Assembly (NCBI GenBank): GCA_022606425.2
Contig: JAHDVF020001510.1
Location: 124,001 to 188,000 of the forward strand
Direction of reading: 5' to 3'
DNA: 64,000 bases
Source of the DNA: Lepidostoma basale
Lineage: Eukaryota; Arthropoda; Insecta; Trichoptera; Lepidostomatidae
The position numbers and the translations under genes were made by a program. The notes under the pieces were generated by a model. It saw nothing but the letters and a program-made list of their open reading frames with translations. It searched no databases and was not told the origin of the DNA. Each line of letters begins with the position of its first letter. Within the stretch, counting starts at the first letter, position 1. Positions 49,073 through 61,004 of this stretch are shown piece by piece.

Positions 49073-49189
49073 CTGTGGAAGATGACAAAACATAAATATT
49101 AATTCCTAATCATCATTAATTATTTTTTTATATCCCTGTAATACGTTTCCACGAAGGGGTAGGCAGATATAATGAACCATGAATTATAG

Positions 49190-50200
49190 TTTCTTGAACA
49201 ATGCTGTAAAACTTCATATCATAATATAAGTAGGCAAAACCCCGAATGTCGATTTAGAAAGGGTACGAGAATATTTTGAATACAAGAGAGCGAGATAGGA
49301 ATTTTTATTTATTATATAAAATACACAAATGAGACATTACAAACAAAAAATATTTAGGCGACTCAATTGGACACAAAACGGTGCAACAAAGATAAAACAA
49401 CGACATGAAACCAAAAAACACACAGAACTTAAAAAAATATGAATATGATTGATTTCGTCGTGACACGTTTTCCTCGGTTCTTCAGAGTTTACACTCAATT
49501 AACAACATAACGCATACTTTTTTTTTTTAGATTTTTTCCGTTTTATCCATTATACAGAATCTTCTTTTTCACTGCAATTCAATGCAGTTTGACGTTCTAT
49601 AGTACAAACAATTATATTTAAAAAATCCATTAATTTTGATTTCAACATTATTTTGCCGGTTTCACGCATCGCTTCCAAAGGTAAACGAAACCACACTATA
49701 ACACAACAACAAAAAATCAACCAATCGAATTGATTATAAATGTTTGCAGGTTTGTCTAAGGAAATACACTTTACGCGTATAAAAAAAATAATTATACACC
49801 AAAAATGAATTGCCGGCCTAACTGGTTTAGGATATTCAAATCACGAAAGATTTATTGTGAATTTGCCGCGTTTTTTATACCAACGAAATCGGGCGCCAAT
49901 TTCAACGAATTATTGACCTCGAAGATCGGTCATGATATGGTTTTCAATGAACTATATAAATAAAATAAAAAAATTGTATTGGTAGCCCTCACGAAACTCG
50001 GTATCCTTCAATGCGGTTTCGCTCTAACACGAAAATATAAATTACGAAAGCCCTCACATAACACGACAACAAGTGTTGCCATAATAACATATGCTTCAGT
50101 ACAAAACTTCTCTTAAGAACCACAGAAATAAGAACTCTCCGAAACAGGGTGAGAATTTCCGAAATAAGCAAGCTCTGCGATGTAGAAGGTATTGTGCGAT
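49190..50200. other. AT-rich intron sequence without assignable features
   Basis: I see no gene, exon or clear repeat unit here beyond a short LINE-A-like stretch near 49450 and A/T runs. The frames present are short and low in complexity. Confidence 0.5.
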
Positions 50201-50207
50201 GGGGAAT

Positions 50208-50690
50208 CAAATCAAATCAAATCAAATCAGTTTATTCACTCAAAAGACATTACAAACAGCATAAATGTTTAAGGCATCTATTGAGTACAGGTAAAATATT
50301 ATACACATACAACATAATACCAGGAACGCATTAGTGATGGTTCGACATTAGGAAGACAAGATACTTTCCAAAGTCAAGAGTATTTGTCCCCTGAACGTAC
50401 TTTCACTAACATGAAAGACGTCGATCTCCGAGGAGACCGCGTTCAGCAGACTAATTGCTCTTCCCACCGGCGTCGCCGGAGGCAGATTGGTTCTGGGGGC
50501 CGGTAGGTAAAACAATCTCTGCTGTCGCTGTCGGAGATATCTAACGGGGACAAAAAGACCAACATCCCCCAGTACGGCCGAGTTCTCGAAGTATCCCCTA
50601 ATTAATCTGAAGAAATGGGTAATTAGATGTCCATCTCTTCGAAGCTGCAGAGGATTGGTTCCGAGCATTCCCAGAAGAAGACTGAGAAGA
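50208..50690 (-). mobile_element. LINE-J 3' copy
   Basis: The left end has AATCAAATCAAATCAAATCA tail units. The minus frame 50348-50668 reads [20 protein letters not shown] and LFYLPAPRTNLPPATPVGRA. Confidence 0.8.
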
Positions 50691-50777
50691 CATTACTGAA
50701 GACATCATGCGGAGTAAAGCGGCATAAAAATCGACCTTCAGGAAGACCACCCAAAAGATGGCGAGATATTTGGACAT

Positions 50778-51032
50778 AATTATTATTATTTTTTTTTTTG
50801 AATCGCTCTTTACATCATAACAAAAAATAACAGCGCGAGCCAAATCGATACACATGTAGCTATCATATTGATTCTCGTGACATGTGATAGATAGCTAATC
50901 TATCGACAATTTATTGTCACGTGAATTCTGTACCAGACCAACGACAGTGTGACAATCTCACTGCCATCGCCGGGAATCGAGACCGAGACATTCGGGGTGG
51001 CAGTCAAAGCATTTACCACTCGGCCACATCTG
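50778..51032 (-). mobile_element. SINE-1 copy, nearly complete
   Basis: The minus strand has a head starting near TGGCCGAGTGGTAAATGC, box B TCGATTCCCGGC, the body, and the AATAATAATAAT tail at the left. A LINE-R tail follows directly. Confidence 0.8.
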
Positions 51033-51035
51033 CAA

Positions 51036-51180
51036 ATAATAATAATACGCAACTTTTAGGGGCGTTTTTGTGATGTAATCACCTCAAGGGTGCATTAGGG
51101 CGTGTTTTAAATTTAAATATTTTAATACGAACGTTGCATCTGATCGTAATCGCGTTCGTTTTGAAAATAATATAATAATA
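51036..51180 (-). mobile_element. LINE-R 3' tail
   Basis: AATAATAATACGCAACTTTT and ACCTCAAGGGTGCATTAGGG mark the LINE-R 3' UTR. Confidence 0.6.
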
Positions 51181-51261
51181 ATTTAAAGAAATACACAAAT
51201 TGGGTTTTAATATATGTATACGAGTATATACTTTTTTTTTAATTAAAAAATTATATATTTA

Positions 51262-51762
51262 ATCTAGCTAAGATGGTAGTACACAATGGTGTTCTTGTAC
51301 CGACCCTTGTGTATGGAAGCGAAGCATGGAACTGGCAAAAGAAGGATGAAAGTAGAATAAATGCAGTAGAAATGAGATCTTTTAGACGGTATGATAGGGT
51401 GTCGAATGAAAATATAAGAAGTGAATGCGGTGCGAATGATGTTGTTATGAACAAAATAATGAAAGGATCATTGATGGTTTGGACACATGGAAGGAATGAA
51501 TGAAAAAAGAATGGTAAAAAAAGTATATGTTAACGATGTAAATGGAACTAGAAATAGAGGAAGACCGAGGAAAACGTGGCACGATCAAATAAACAATATA
51601 TTGAATGTCGGCCACGTAAGGAGTCAGTGAAATCGACGCGCGTGCATGACACGATGTATAAATGTTGAGGAAGCGAGAGAAATATGTCAGGAAAGAAAAA
51701 TGTGGCAGTCTTTCTTTCTGCCTACCCCTTCGGCGAGACGGCGTGATGGTTAATTAGTTCGT
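51262..51762 (+). mobile_element. LINE-A 3' copy
   Basis: The plus frame 51273-51503 reads [20 protein letters not shown] and [21 protein letters not shown] nine-codon deletion removes the RMCG segment. It ends TTCGGCGAGACGGCGTGATGG and the tail. Confidence 0.8.
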
Positions 51763-52331
51763 TAGTTTAGTTATATTTAATCTTTTTAATCTTACAGTGA
51801 TTTGTTTATTATTTCATAGGGTATAATAATAATAAAATTCAAACAAATATGTCGAATCTTCAAAATTTTAATGTCGTTAATTGAAATTTCTTGGTAGATG
51901 TTAATATAATTTTTGATAAAATTAAGGCATTAACACTGGAATTCCATAACAACTTTTTTTAATGAATTAAAACACTTTTTTTTTTTAATATTAATGTTGT
52001 TATATTAAATTTCGTGTCGTAGAAGTTCATTGTAAATAACGAATATAAAAAAAAAAATTAAAATTTATTTTAATTATTTACTGTTTACTTTAAGATATGT
52101 TTTGTTCCCCTTGTTCATGAATTGTTCCCTAAATTTGTAATTTATATATTGAGATTATATAGAGGGCTGGGAATGCCTCCCTAGAACGGGTCACCCCAGT
52201 AATGAGGTATTAAAACCATATACTTGGTAAGTGATCAATAAAACCTATTAGAAAATATTTTATTGTAAAATGTTAAAAATTCGTTTGTGTTTTTTTATCT
52301 TGCCAATTCTATCGACTATTATTATTAACAC

Positions 52332-52545
52332 CTGTTACGAATGCTCTTAGGCTCGTCCACCACGAATCGGAGACTCTAGCCAAAAGATGATAATAGAATC
52401 GACTGCTTCCTTTTTGTTCCCGACTGGATTCCTGCTGGAAGCGAGTATATAACCGGATAGACGGACTATTCGGGTACACGCCAAAGGTCGAAGGGCACCA
52501 GCAACATCGCGAGCGTCCATCGCAGCCCGAGTAGAACGAATAGCG
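52332..52545 (+). mobile_element. Possible LTR fragment (Ty3/gypsy-like)
   Basis: TGTTACGAATGCTCTTAGGC begins a GC-richer block with a TATA-like GAGTATATAACCGG and a downstream R-like region. No second LTR or internal part is present. Confidence 0.25.
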
Positions 52546-52552
52546 ATATTAT

Positions 52553-52740
52553 CATCATCATCAGTCTATATCCGTTCATTCCTGGACGTAGTCCACCTCT
52601 ATCTGCTTCCATATCTGTCGATCCTGGGCAACACGCATCCATATCGTAACGGCGGTCTCTTTAATGTCGTCTTTTCATCGCAGTTGGGGACGTCCTGGGC
52701 TTTGAGTCATAGTTCTAGACCGCTAGCAAAGGAGACGTTT
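52553..52740 (-). mobile_element. LINE-C-like 3' fragment
   Basis: ATCATCATCATCAGTCTATA then CCTGGACGTAGTCCACCTCT has the layout of an RTE-like 3' end, read in reverse. Confidence 0.35.
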
Positions 52741-52744
52741 TGAC

Positions 52745-53250
52745 CATAAAACACAACATCTCAAAGAACTTCACCGGCTTAAGAGTCCAGAAAGAATCCA
52801 GTATAAACTCTGCTGGACAGTCTTCAAAGCGCTAAATGGAATAGCTCCAAATTATATATCCGAACTCTGTATAACGGACAGCCTAAATACAAGGAAATCC
52901 ACACTTCGCTAGGCGAAGATTAGTTGAGCCGAAGCGTTGCCCTAGTACAAATTTCGGGGATCGAGCGTTCGCGGTAGCCAGTCCATCAGCTTAGAACAAT
53001 CTTCCTTCACACCTCAGATGCATAAATGATCCGACAGACTTCAGATCTAAGCTGAAAACCCATCTTTTTCATATTTCATACCCAATTTAAAACCTGCATA
53101 TTTTGTTCTATTATACTTTCTAATCGATCGCGAATATCAATCAGATGCAGCGTTCACATTTAGATTTAAAACACGTCTTAATGCGCCCTTGAGGTGATTA
53201 CATCACCAAAACGGCGCTTTAAAAGTTAGCATATTATTATTATTATTATC
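52745..53250 (+). mobile_element. LINE-R 3' end, best copy
   Basis: Plus-strand coding includes YISELCITDSLNTRKSTLR, GDRAFAVASPSA and LRCINDPTDFRSKLKTHLFH, interrupted by stops. The 3' UTR follows, with AACGGCGCTTTAAAAGTTAG and (ATT)n. Confidence 0.8.
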
Positions 53251-53263
53251 TATTGTCAGAACC

Positions 53264-53640
53264 GCGAGCGATATGGTGTGCCCAGCTTCATTTAAGCGCT
53301 GCCACTCCTGTTTCAGCTCTAATATTGGTGTTTCATTCGCTTCCACGCCATTTTGTCTTGTGCAGACTGCATCCAGGTTATTACGATATGTCTGTTCAGG
53401 TCATCCTACCACAGTAGTTGCGGTCACCCTGAGCTTCTCTTTGCCGTCCACGGTATCCAACTCAGAAGTCTTCTTATCCATTTTTCGTCTGAGCTTCTGG
53501 CTACATGATCTGCCCATTGCCATTTTAGAGTCGCCACCCGGTGGATGATGTCAGTGACCTTTGTTTTTTCTCTCACCGTATCGTTTTTGACTCTGTCTCT
53601 TAGATTTATTCTTAACATGGCTCTTTGGGTCACTGGTAGT
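53264..53640 (-). mobile_element. LINE-B relative
   Basis: The minus frame 53424-53633 has QRAMLRINLRDRVKNDTVRE and KWQWADHVARSSDEKWIRRL, a diverged LINE-B ending. Confidence 0.65.
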
Positions 53641-54139
53641 TTTTCAGTTTTCCAAACAAAGTGCCGAGAAACTACAACATCATTTGCATATGTCTAAATA
53701 TTAGTTATTTTATAAATAACATCCTGCATTATCGATCTAAAATAATATATTATCCAAAGACACATAAGTATGAGAGATTTAATTTATAATATATGACAAA
53801 ATTATTGCGATATCCGGATTAAGAGAATAAAGAGATTCTGTAATCTCTATCTCGTTTTGGTCATTGGATGATGGTTGCCATGACATCACCAGAAGAACCC
53901 GACGGGTAACCGACCGATTCAGATAATTTATGGCGGCACGATGCTTCCAGAAGTGCCCACGGCTATGGTATAGTATAGGCCACTGCGGTCTTAACATCAA
54001 ATATTTCGACGAAAAAAAAACTATAATAATAATTGTACAATATAACAAAAGCGAATCGGGTATGAAAAATCGCACGAAAACAAGAAAAAAAAGTAATTAA
54101 AGCTGGAAAAAAGAGTTAAATATATATGAATAAGGTTAG

Positions 54140-54240
54140 GTTATTCACTCATGGTGCACTTAAAGTAGTCATCGCAAACAAAAGCCTATCCAAAATAGCT
54201 AACATGGCAGTGCACAATGGTGTTCTTGTATAGACCCTTA
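54140..54240 (+). mobile_element. LINE-A fragment, left of mariner-like insertion
   Basis: GCACTTAAAGTAGTCATCGC to GTGTTCTTGTATAGACCCTT is LINE-A coding ([22 protein letters not shown]). The match stops at the transposon edge. Confidence 0.65.
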
Positions 54241-54243
54241 TAT

Positions 54244-54744
54244 AGGGTATTTTTTTAGAGGTTTGGTTTTTAAACTGGCAACATTGTTTCTAAAGACTGT
54301 CAATTTGACAGTTGATTTATAGTCAGTCCGTTTTGCCATTTTACCATGAATACACTGACGTCAGGACAGCGCTTGGAAATTGTACAAATTTATTTTGAAC
54401 ATCTTGGCTCGGTTCGCCAAACTTATCGTGCACTACGTCCATTTTACGGTCGACATAATCGTCCATCCGAGCAAGTTATTCGGAAGACCATGGATCATTT
54501 TCGCACCACGTACACTCTAGTGGATAATACGCATCCACAAAGACGACAATTGTCAAAAATTGAACTTCACGATTGCGCTTCATTCGAGCTAGCCGTGGCG
54601 CTCATATGTCCGAAATCATATTTAAACAATAATGGCATACAATTATCTATTAAATAAAGCCAATATCATAATCATTAACATTATGTTAATGTGTTTTTTT
54701 TTCTTCGTTTTTAATATGAATTGTATACCTCTAAAAAACACTCT
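54244..54744 (+). mobile_element. Mariner-like element, internally deleted
   Basis: Ends AGGGTATTTTTTTAGAGGT and the inverted ACCTCTAAAAAACACTCT are imperfect terminal repeats. Total size is about 500 bp against about 1.3 kb for complete relatives. LINE-A flanks both sides, but about 170 bp of LINE-A is missing between them. Confidence 0.65.
54346..54657 (+). pseudogene. Transposase N-terminal remnant
   Basis: The 103-codon frame begins MNTLTSGQRLEIVQIYFEHL, VRQTYRALRPFYGRHNRPSE and IRKTMDHFRTTYTLVDNTHP. This is a helix-turn-helix DNA-binding domain of mariner-type insect transposases. It then jumps to a C-terminal piece ending NNGIQLSIK. The catalytic DD region is deleted, so it cannot be active. 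Confidence 0.7.
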
Positions 54745-55082
54745 CGCGGTGCGAGTGATGTTGTTATGAACAAATAATGAAAGGATCATTAAGATGGTTT
54801 GGACATATGGAAAGAGTGAATGAAGAAAGAATAGTAAAAAAAAAATATGTTAACGATGTAAATGGAACCAGAAATAGAGGAAGACCGAGGAAAACGTATC
54901 ACGATCAAATAAATCAAATATTGAATGTCGACCATGTGAGGAGTCAAAGAAATCGACGCTCGTGCATGACACGATGTATGAATGTTGAGGAAGCGAGAGA
55001 AATATGTCAGGAAAGAAAAGTGTGGCAGTCCATTCTCTCTGCCTACCCCTACGGGGAAACGGCGTGATGGTTTGTTGTTGTT
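54745..55082 (+). mobile_element. LINE-A 3' end, right of mariner-like insertion
   Basis: The plus frame 54777-55067 reads [40 protein letters not shown] and [20 protein letters not shown]. The tail after the hairpin is GTTGTTGTTGTT rather than GTTA. Confidence 0.85.
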
Positions 55083-55704
55083 GTTGTATTTTAAATAAAG
55101 TGCTGTTTTACAAAGTAAAAAATATTGTTCAATGATGGATATAGACCAGATCAACATTTTGGGATCATTTGTAGCGAACCGCGAGTCGTGTATCACGATT
55201 GGGGAAATCGTGTTCAATAAAAAAATTGTTGGAAGCATTTCCTCCCAACAAAACAATATGATTATTACTGATAAGCACATTCGATGTAGAATCGAGCTTT
55301 GGGAAGGTAGAAAGTTGTATTTGATAGGGCTAATCAAGCTGGTTCAACGTTCGGAAGAAGAAGAATTGGAAGATGGTAACAGATTGGCCTTGTGACATAC
55401 TTTCCAAGATATGAGATACCCATCGAACTTCCGAGAATAACAAACGACTACAAATTTAATACGGCGACTGGTAAGGAAGTCATTTCGATAATAAGAATGC
55501 CAAATTAACCCTTGAAATGCTAAACAATAATATTTAATTGTTCGCAGAACCAACGATAAAGTAAAACGACTATCGAAATTGCCTAAAAGTTGACTTATAA
55601 TGCTTTAATTAAAATGTTTTCTGTGCGATACAAGTGCATTCCGTTCGTAATATAATAATAATAAAAGGTAATAAATTGGATAATTTATAGAGCGCTATTT
55701 AAAA

Positions 55705-55775
55705 GTGTGACAGTCCATTCTTTCTGCCTAACCTTTCAGCGAGACGGCGTGATGGTTAGTTAGTTAGTTAGCTAT
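55705..55775 (+). mobile_element. LINE-A terminal hairpin and tail
   Basis: GTGTGACAGTCCATTCTTTC then CGAGACGGCGTGATGGTTAG and GTTA repeats. Confidence 0.7.
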
Positions 55776-55964
55776 TTTAATAAATTAATCATCTCAAGGG
55801 CGCTGTAGAAAATGCTTCATTTTTGAACTACGAGTAGTTAAAAATAAATATATTTAGTATGAGGACTGCACCTAAATGCAGTCCATCAACATTTACATCA
55901 GGAATGGATAATTTAAAAAGGTGCGTTTAGAGTCTCAATCTATACGTACTTTCATACAAACAGG

Positions 55965-56165
55965 CGAGCGAGAAGCAGATAGAGGAAGAGAGAGGAAGAG
56001 AGAGGGGAAGAGAAAGAGGAAGGGACAGGGGGGCGAGAGAGGGGGAGAAAGAGAGAGGGGGAGGGAGAGAGAAGGGGAGAGAGAGAGAAGGGGAGAGAGA
56101 GGGAGACAGAAGGAGAGAGAGAGGGTGATAGAGGGAGATACAGGGAGAGAGAGGGAGAGAGGTCT
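55965..56165 (+). repeat. GA-rich purine tract
   Basis: About 200 bp are almost purely purine on the plus strand (GAGAGG, GAGGAA and GGGAGA units). The open frames in it on both strands are low-complexity artefacts. Confidence 0.9.
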
Positions 56166-56234
56166 GGTAGACATTCTGCGCTGATTTTCAAGATGCCAAC
56201 TTCTTACTGACGTGTTTCATCTTGCTTAGACATT

Positions 56235-56530
56235 ACCAAATGTAACTAACTAACTAACCATCACGCCATTTTCCCGGAGGGGTAGGCTGAGAGGATGGAT
56301 CGCCACAATGCTCTGTTCCTGGCATACCTCTCGGGATTCCTCTACATTCATACATCGTACCATGCACGCACGTCGATTATTCCGACTTCGAATGTGACCG
56401 CTTTTTAGTAATTGATGAATTTGGACATGCCATGTTTCCTCGGTCGTCCTCGGATTCTTTTCCACTCACGCTGCTTGTGTAAAACTTTTTAACCATTCTA
56501 CTCTCATCCATTCGTTCCATATGTCAAATG
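56235..56530 (-). mobile_element. LINE-A 3' end
   Basis: GTTA tail and CATCACGCCATTTTCCCGGA hairpin at the left. The minus frame has [20 protein letters not shown] and [13 protein letters not shown], the subfamily of the 45422 copy. Confidence 0.75.
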
Positions 56531-57002
56531 TAGAAAGAATAAAACGCATTACTGTTTATATTTATGCCTTTTTGGCACACGTGACACGACGTACGAATGT
56601 TGAGGAGGCCAGAGAAGTATGTCTAAATACAACAGTGTGACGGTATGGTTAATTAGATATAAAGATGATATAGCTAAATACAAACATATGAATCAGGAAG
56701 CAAGCGAGTTTTGTGCCCTAGACAAGACCACGGGTCCGATCTTCGTTTAAATGAGACGATACATGATTTTCGCGATAGCCCGCCGTGACATCACCGCGCC
56801 TGGTAACAAGCTTGCAGCCGTTTCGAGCCGAGGGTTACCGGTTCAGGATTCCAGTTTGCCCCCGCGGTACAAAGGAGATTATGTGTGTCACGCTCGGTGG
56901 GACGCGGTCCAGAGTGCAATGCACCACGTGCACTGCCGCAACAACACCAAATGGGGCTTGATGAAAATTACCATCTTATATTTCATAAGGGTTATTTTAC
57001 CG

Positions 57003-57895
57003 CTTTTTAAGAGCTGAAAGGGTTGGATGTAGGTGTCAAAATGGACGGAGTGTCATTAAGCTGTCTCTTGTACGCGGATGACGCTGTCCTACTTGCAGAC
57101 AACGAGCATGAACTAAAAGTCCTGGTGATTTGTATGTATGAGGTATGCATGCGAAATGATCTGATGATGAATGTTAATAAGTCCAAGGTAATGATTTTGA
57201 AAAGGAAGAAACCATGACAGTCTGCAACATTAGCGTGAATGGTGAAAATTTGGAGCAAGTAGATGGGTTCGTATATTTAGGTAGTATGTTTACAAGAGAT
57301 GGGCGAGTGGAGAGGGATATTGAAAGAAGAGTTGGGGCAGGCAACAAAGTGAATGGTGCACTTAAAGTTGTCATCGCAAACAAAAACCTATCCAAAAAAG
57401 CTAGAATGGCAGTGCACAATGGTGTTCTTCTACCGACCCTTATGTATTGAAGCAAAGCATGGAACTAGCAAAATAAGGATGAAAGTAGAATAAATGCAGT
57501 AGAAATGAGATCAATGTGATTAGAAATGAGATCAGTCGAATGAAAATATAAGAAGTGAATGCGATGCGAATGATGGTGTCATCAACAAAATAATGAAAGG
57601 ATCATTAAGATGGTTTGGACATATGGAAATAATAAATGAAGAAAGAATGGTAAAAAAAATATAATGTAATGATGTAAATGGAACCAGAAATAGAGGAAGA
57701 CCGAGGAAAACGTGGCACGATCAAATAAATCAAATATCGTATGTCGGCCATGTGATGAGTCAGAGAAATCGACGCGTGTGCACGACATGATGTATGAATG
57801 TTGAGGAAGCGAGGGAAATATGTCAGGAAAGAAAAGTGTGGCAGTCCATTCTTTCTGCCTACCCCTTCGGGGAGACGGCGTGATGGTTAGTTAGT
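57003..57895 (+). mobile_element. LINE-A copy with RT motif
   Basis: Plus frames give [32 protein letters not shown], then [20 protein letters not shown] and [20 protein letters not shown]. Broken 3' coding and GGGGAGACGGCGTGATGG with a short tail follow. At 893 bp it is the longest LINE-A piece in the window. Confidence 0.85.
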
Positions 57896-58334
57896 TTTTG
57901 TTTCATAAGGGTTATTTTATCGAATTTACGTATCGGTTACGCTGGGTTAGTCTCGGTGGCAGTATTTCACCTTCCATCCGGTCTCGAAGCACCGGAGAGA
58001 TATGCAGATAAGAATGGGGAATGATCCTAACAAAAAACGCGTCCCTAACGCTGCATGCGAATTGGCTAATAATGATATCACGAAACCATCGTCCGCATAT
58101 TAAAACAAAGCAATTTCCTCTTCGCTGTATCAAGTGTTGAACTCGGCGCCTGCCGTCTGACCAAGGGACCATCACGAACTTACCAAGTTCTTTCAGAAAA
58201 AACTACACGGTTTGCCAATAAAAAAAATATGTGAAATGCTCACGTTTAAAAAAAATTAAGCTAGCCTATCATTCACGGACAACGGCCCAAACCGACTGAC
58301 GCAATATTCGAATCCAGGGTGCAGGAAAATTAAT

Positions 58335-58435
58335 AACTATCTAACAATCTAAACATCACGCCGTGATGATGGACCACTATACTGATGTCCTGACACACCA
58401 CTCGAGATTCCTCTAGATTCATACATCGTAACATC
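58335..58435 (-). mobile_element. LINE-A 3' remnant
   Basis: ACATCACGCCGTGATGATGG and CGAGATTCCTCTAGATTCAT are a decayed terminal part. Confidence 0.45.
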
Positions 58436-58439
58436 TTAA

Positions 58440-59040
58440 ATACACTTATTTTTGCATACAAATTGAGGGGTGGTCTTCTACCAAAATATTTGGGTGACCA
58501 GGTTGCTTACAATTATGAAATACGGGTAAATATGGGTACCCAACAAGAAACGATACAAATTTTAGAATTAATAGAACTTTACCAAGGGGTTCCGAAAATA
58601 GATTTTTTTAAGAGGGTTTGAAAGTATTTAATAGCAGCAAGTCATAAAATATTCCAAAAATTTTCAAAAATTCCGCAAAAAATGTATAGTGTACTTTATG
58701 TGTTTTATGCCTTTTTGAATTTTCCATTTATTTTTTTGTCAGAAATTTAACTATTATACCATATGTCTTGTATTAAAAATGATATATACTAGTTGTAAGA
58801 AAGATGTAAAAAAACATTATAAACAAATAAATTAAATTTAAAAAAAAACATGCACCCCCGTCGATTTCTCATGAAATAATTCATCTCTCTCGCACTCGCG
58901 AATAAAGCAATAGCTAGAATGACACGTTTAAACTTCTTAATGTCATTAATAGATTTGAGATTGAAGACGATTGAAAATGTAGGGCGCGCGGAATGGAAAT
59001 TGTTTTTGGGCTAGAGCTGAGCGACAGCGAGGAACTTTAA
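58440..59040. other. AT-rich stretch without assignable features
   Basis: No exon, gene or recognisable repeat is visible. Frames are short and the sequence is dominated by A/T runs. Confidence 0.5.
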
Positions 59041-59042
59041 AA

Positions 59043-59290
59043 TTAAGGTGAGAGGAATCTTGTGGGGCGGTTCTGTTGTGATCTCGAATTCGACATTTTA
59101 AATTTGGAGAAGATGGCTGATATTTTAATGTAAAGTTGTCGAAGACTAAGAATTTGATATTCTTTGGACGAAGGATGCCTAATGGGTTTTCTGGTAATAA
59201 TGCGCAATATATTTTTATGGGACTTAATTAGGGGGTCAATTGTAGATTTTACGCAAGCACCCCAGCTCAAGACCCCACAGGTTATCACAG
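59043..59290 (-). mobile_element. LINE Pol C-terminal fragment
   Basis: The minus frame reads YQILSLRQLYIKISAIFSKF after TCGVLSWGACVKSTIDPLIK and KNILRIITRKP, resembling the end of CR1/L2-type LINE proteins. Confidence 0.55.
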
Positions 59291-59849
59291 ATTGACATTG
59301 ATGGTTAGTTAGTTAGAATCTTATATATGAATATATTGGACAATAACTACGCACGACTCAATGGTGCGGATTATGAGTAAGTTACATAACAGTTGAATTA
59401 TGTATGCGCGTGGGGTACACGCACGACCGCTTTGACAAAATGGCCGTTCGGACTGGGTCGATCGTGGGGAATCTCGGTCAATGCCAGACTCCTGGACCTA
59501 TCGGCGAGGTGATTATCTGCTGGAGACGGTGGGCGGAAGCTATCGGGTCGCCGTCCATAATGGCACGGTATCCACAACACTAAAATCGGAGATTTTCGCC
59601 CACGCGACGAGAGCGCCGAGTAAAAAAACTGGTTCATACCGGGGCAGATATTTCGCAGCTTCCTGACGTACACGGAGAGGCAGAGATCTACTTTTAAAAT
59701 GCATTAAAACAAGGCCACTTTTTGCAATTATCTATGGTATCTATCATTTGCATCCGTTCATTAATGATTTGTAATTAACTGTAGATTGAATGAGAATACA
59801 ATCTTATTTTGTTTTATATACAACAGGTTGTTTGAACTCTAGTTCTGTA

Positions 59850-60540
59850 TCATCATCATCAGCCTTTAGTCGTAAAGTGCTCTCTCTCTACCTCTCCCTA
59901 AACAAGTCTCTACCTCTCGCCGCTCTGTACCATAGACCTCCTGCCACTCTCTTGGTGTCATCCGACCATTGTGGTCTGACAGGATCTCGGTCGCCACTCC
60001 AGGGTGCGTCTTGTCCACCGATCATCCATTGTCCTCGCTACATGGCCAGCCCAATTCCACTTCAACGATGTTACTTTGCACGCTACATCCTTTCTCTGAT
60101 CCATTCATTTCGGTTCCTGTCTCGCAGACTAATGTTTAACATTCTGGAGAGGCCATTGCCCGCTGGATCCCGTGGAGTTTCTGTATTGTTCTTTTTGTGA
60201 ACATAACTGTTTCTAGCCCGTTTGTAAGTACTGGCAGGATGCACATGTAAAAAATATTTTTATTCAGATGGTTCGCGAATCTTTTGGACTTAAGGATATA
60301 GGACAGTTTACCGAAAGCAGCCCATGCAAGACTCCGCCTACGGTCGATCTCGGTTTCTTGATCGGTGGACCAGCGCGAACTAGAGTGAACGACCCAGAAC
60401 CGGGTAGACTACAATCAAGATGGTATGATGACATCAAATGAATGGAAGGAGGTCAATGGCACAGAATGGAGAGGGATAGTGAGTTGTGGAAGTCGAGAAG
60501 GGAGGTCTAGTCCAACACTGGACAACTAACAGCTAATGAT
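59850..60540. mobile_element. Two RTE-like LINE ends facing each other
   Basis: 59850-60380 reads as an RTE-like 3' region on the minus strand. 60395-60540 reads as a plus-strand C-terminus (SRWYDDIK, MEGGQWHRMERDSELW). Confidence 0.55.
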
Positions 60541-61000
60541 GATTTTATATAAAATAATAGTGTGACGGGACACTACCAATAAGGTCTGCCGGACTTTCGG
60601 GATGAAAGAGTGTGGCGCCTCCGTACAAAGGCCGAAACACGAACGATGGAAGCGGCAAAAAATAAGATAGTTTGATCATAGATAGTGTTGTGTCCTACTT
60701 TATAACAACACATTATTTGCGTGGTCACTTCGTGTTTCGTGAAATTCGTAACTGGTCATTTGTAGGGTTAGCAAACGTCCCTTTTTCGTGCTGAGGAAGG
60801 GAAAACCCTCATGGATGATAACAGAACTCCTGCCCCTGAAAATCCCCTGTCTGCTGTTTCTTTTCTGCAACGATACCATATTTCGGCATTTCTTTGTTGC
60901 ACCCTTGTCATTCCGGAAAGAATGAACAATGCTCTTAGACCATATCATATCATCAGGCTGAAGTTCCCTTTCGCTCATCGTCCACGCTGAGTTCCTCATA
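60540..61000. other. Unclassified stretch with a 99-codon minus frame
   Basis: The frame at 60700-60999 starts MRNSAWTMSERELQPDDMIW and shows no family I recognise. There are no splice partners or promoter signals, so I do not call it a gene. Confidence 0.3.
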
Positions 61001-61004
61001 TTGT

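Noticed and set aside
55132..55395. 87-codon frame starting MMDIDQINILGSFV
   Set aside because: No family recognised, no splice or promoter context, and it ends in a GAA run typical of repeats.
55921..56191. Arg/Glu-rich and Ser/Pro-rich frames
   Set aside because: They are translations of the purine tract.
60700..60999. 99-codon minus frame
   Set aside because: No recognisable domain, surrounded by LINE fragments; recorded only as unclassified sequence.
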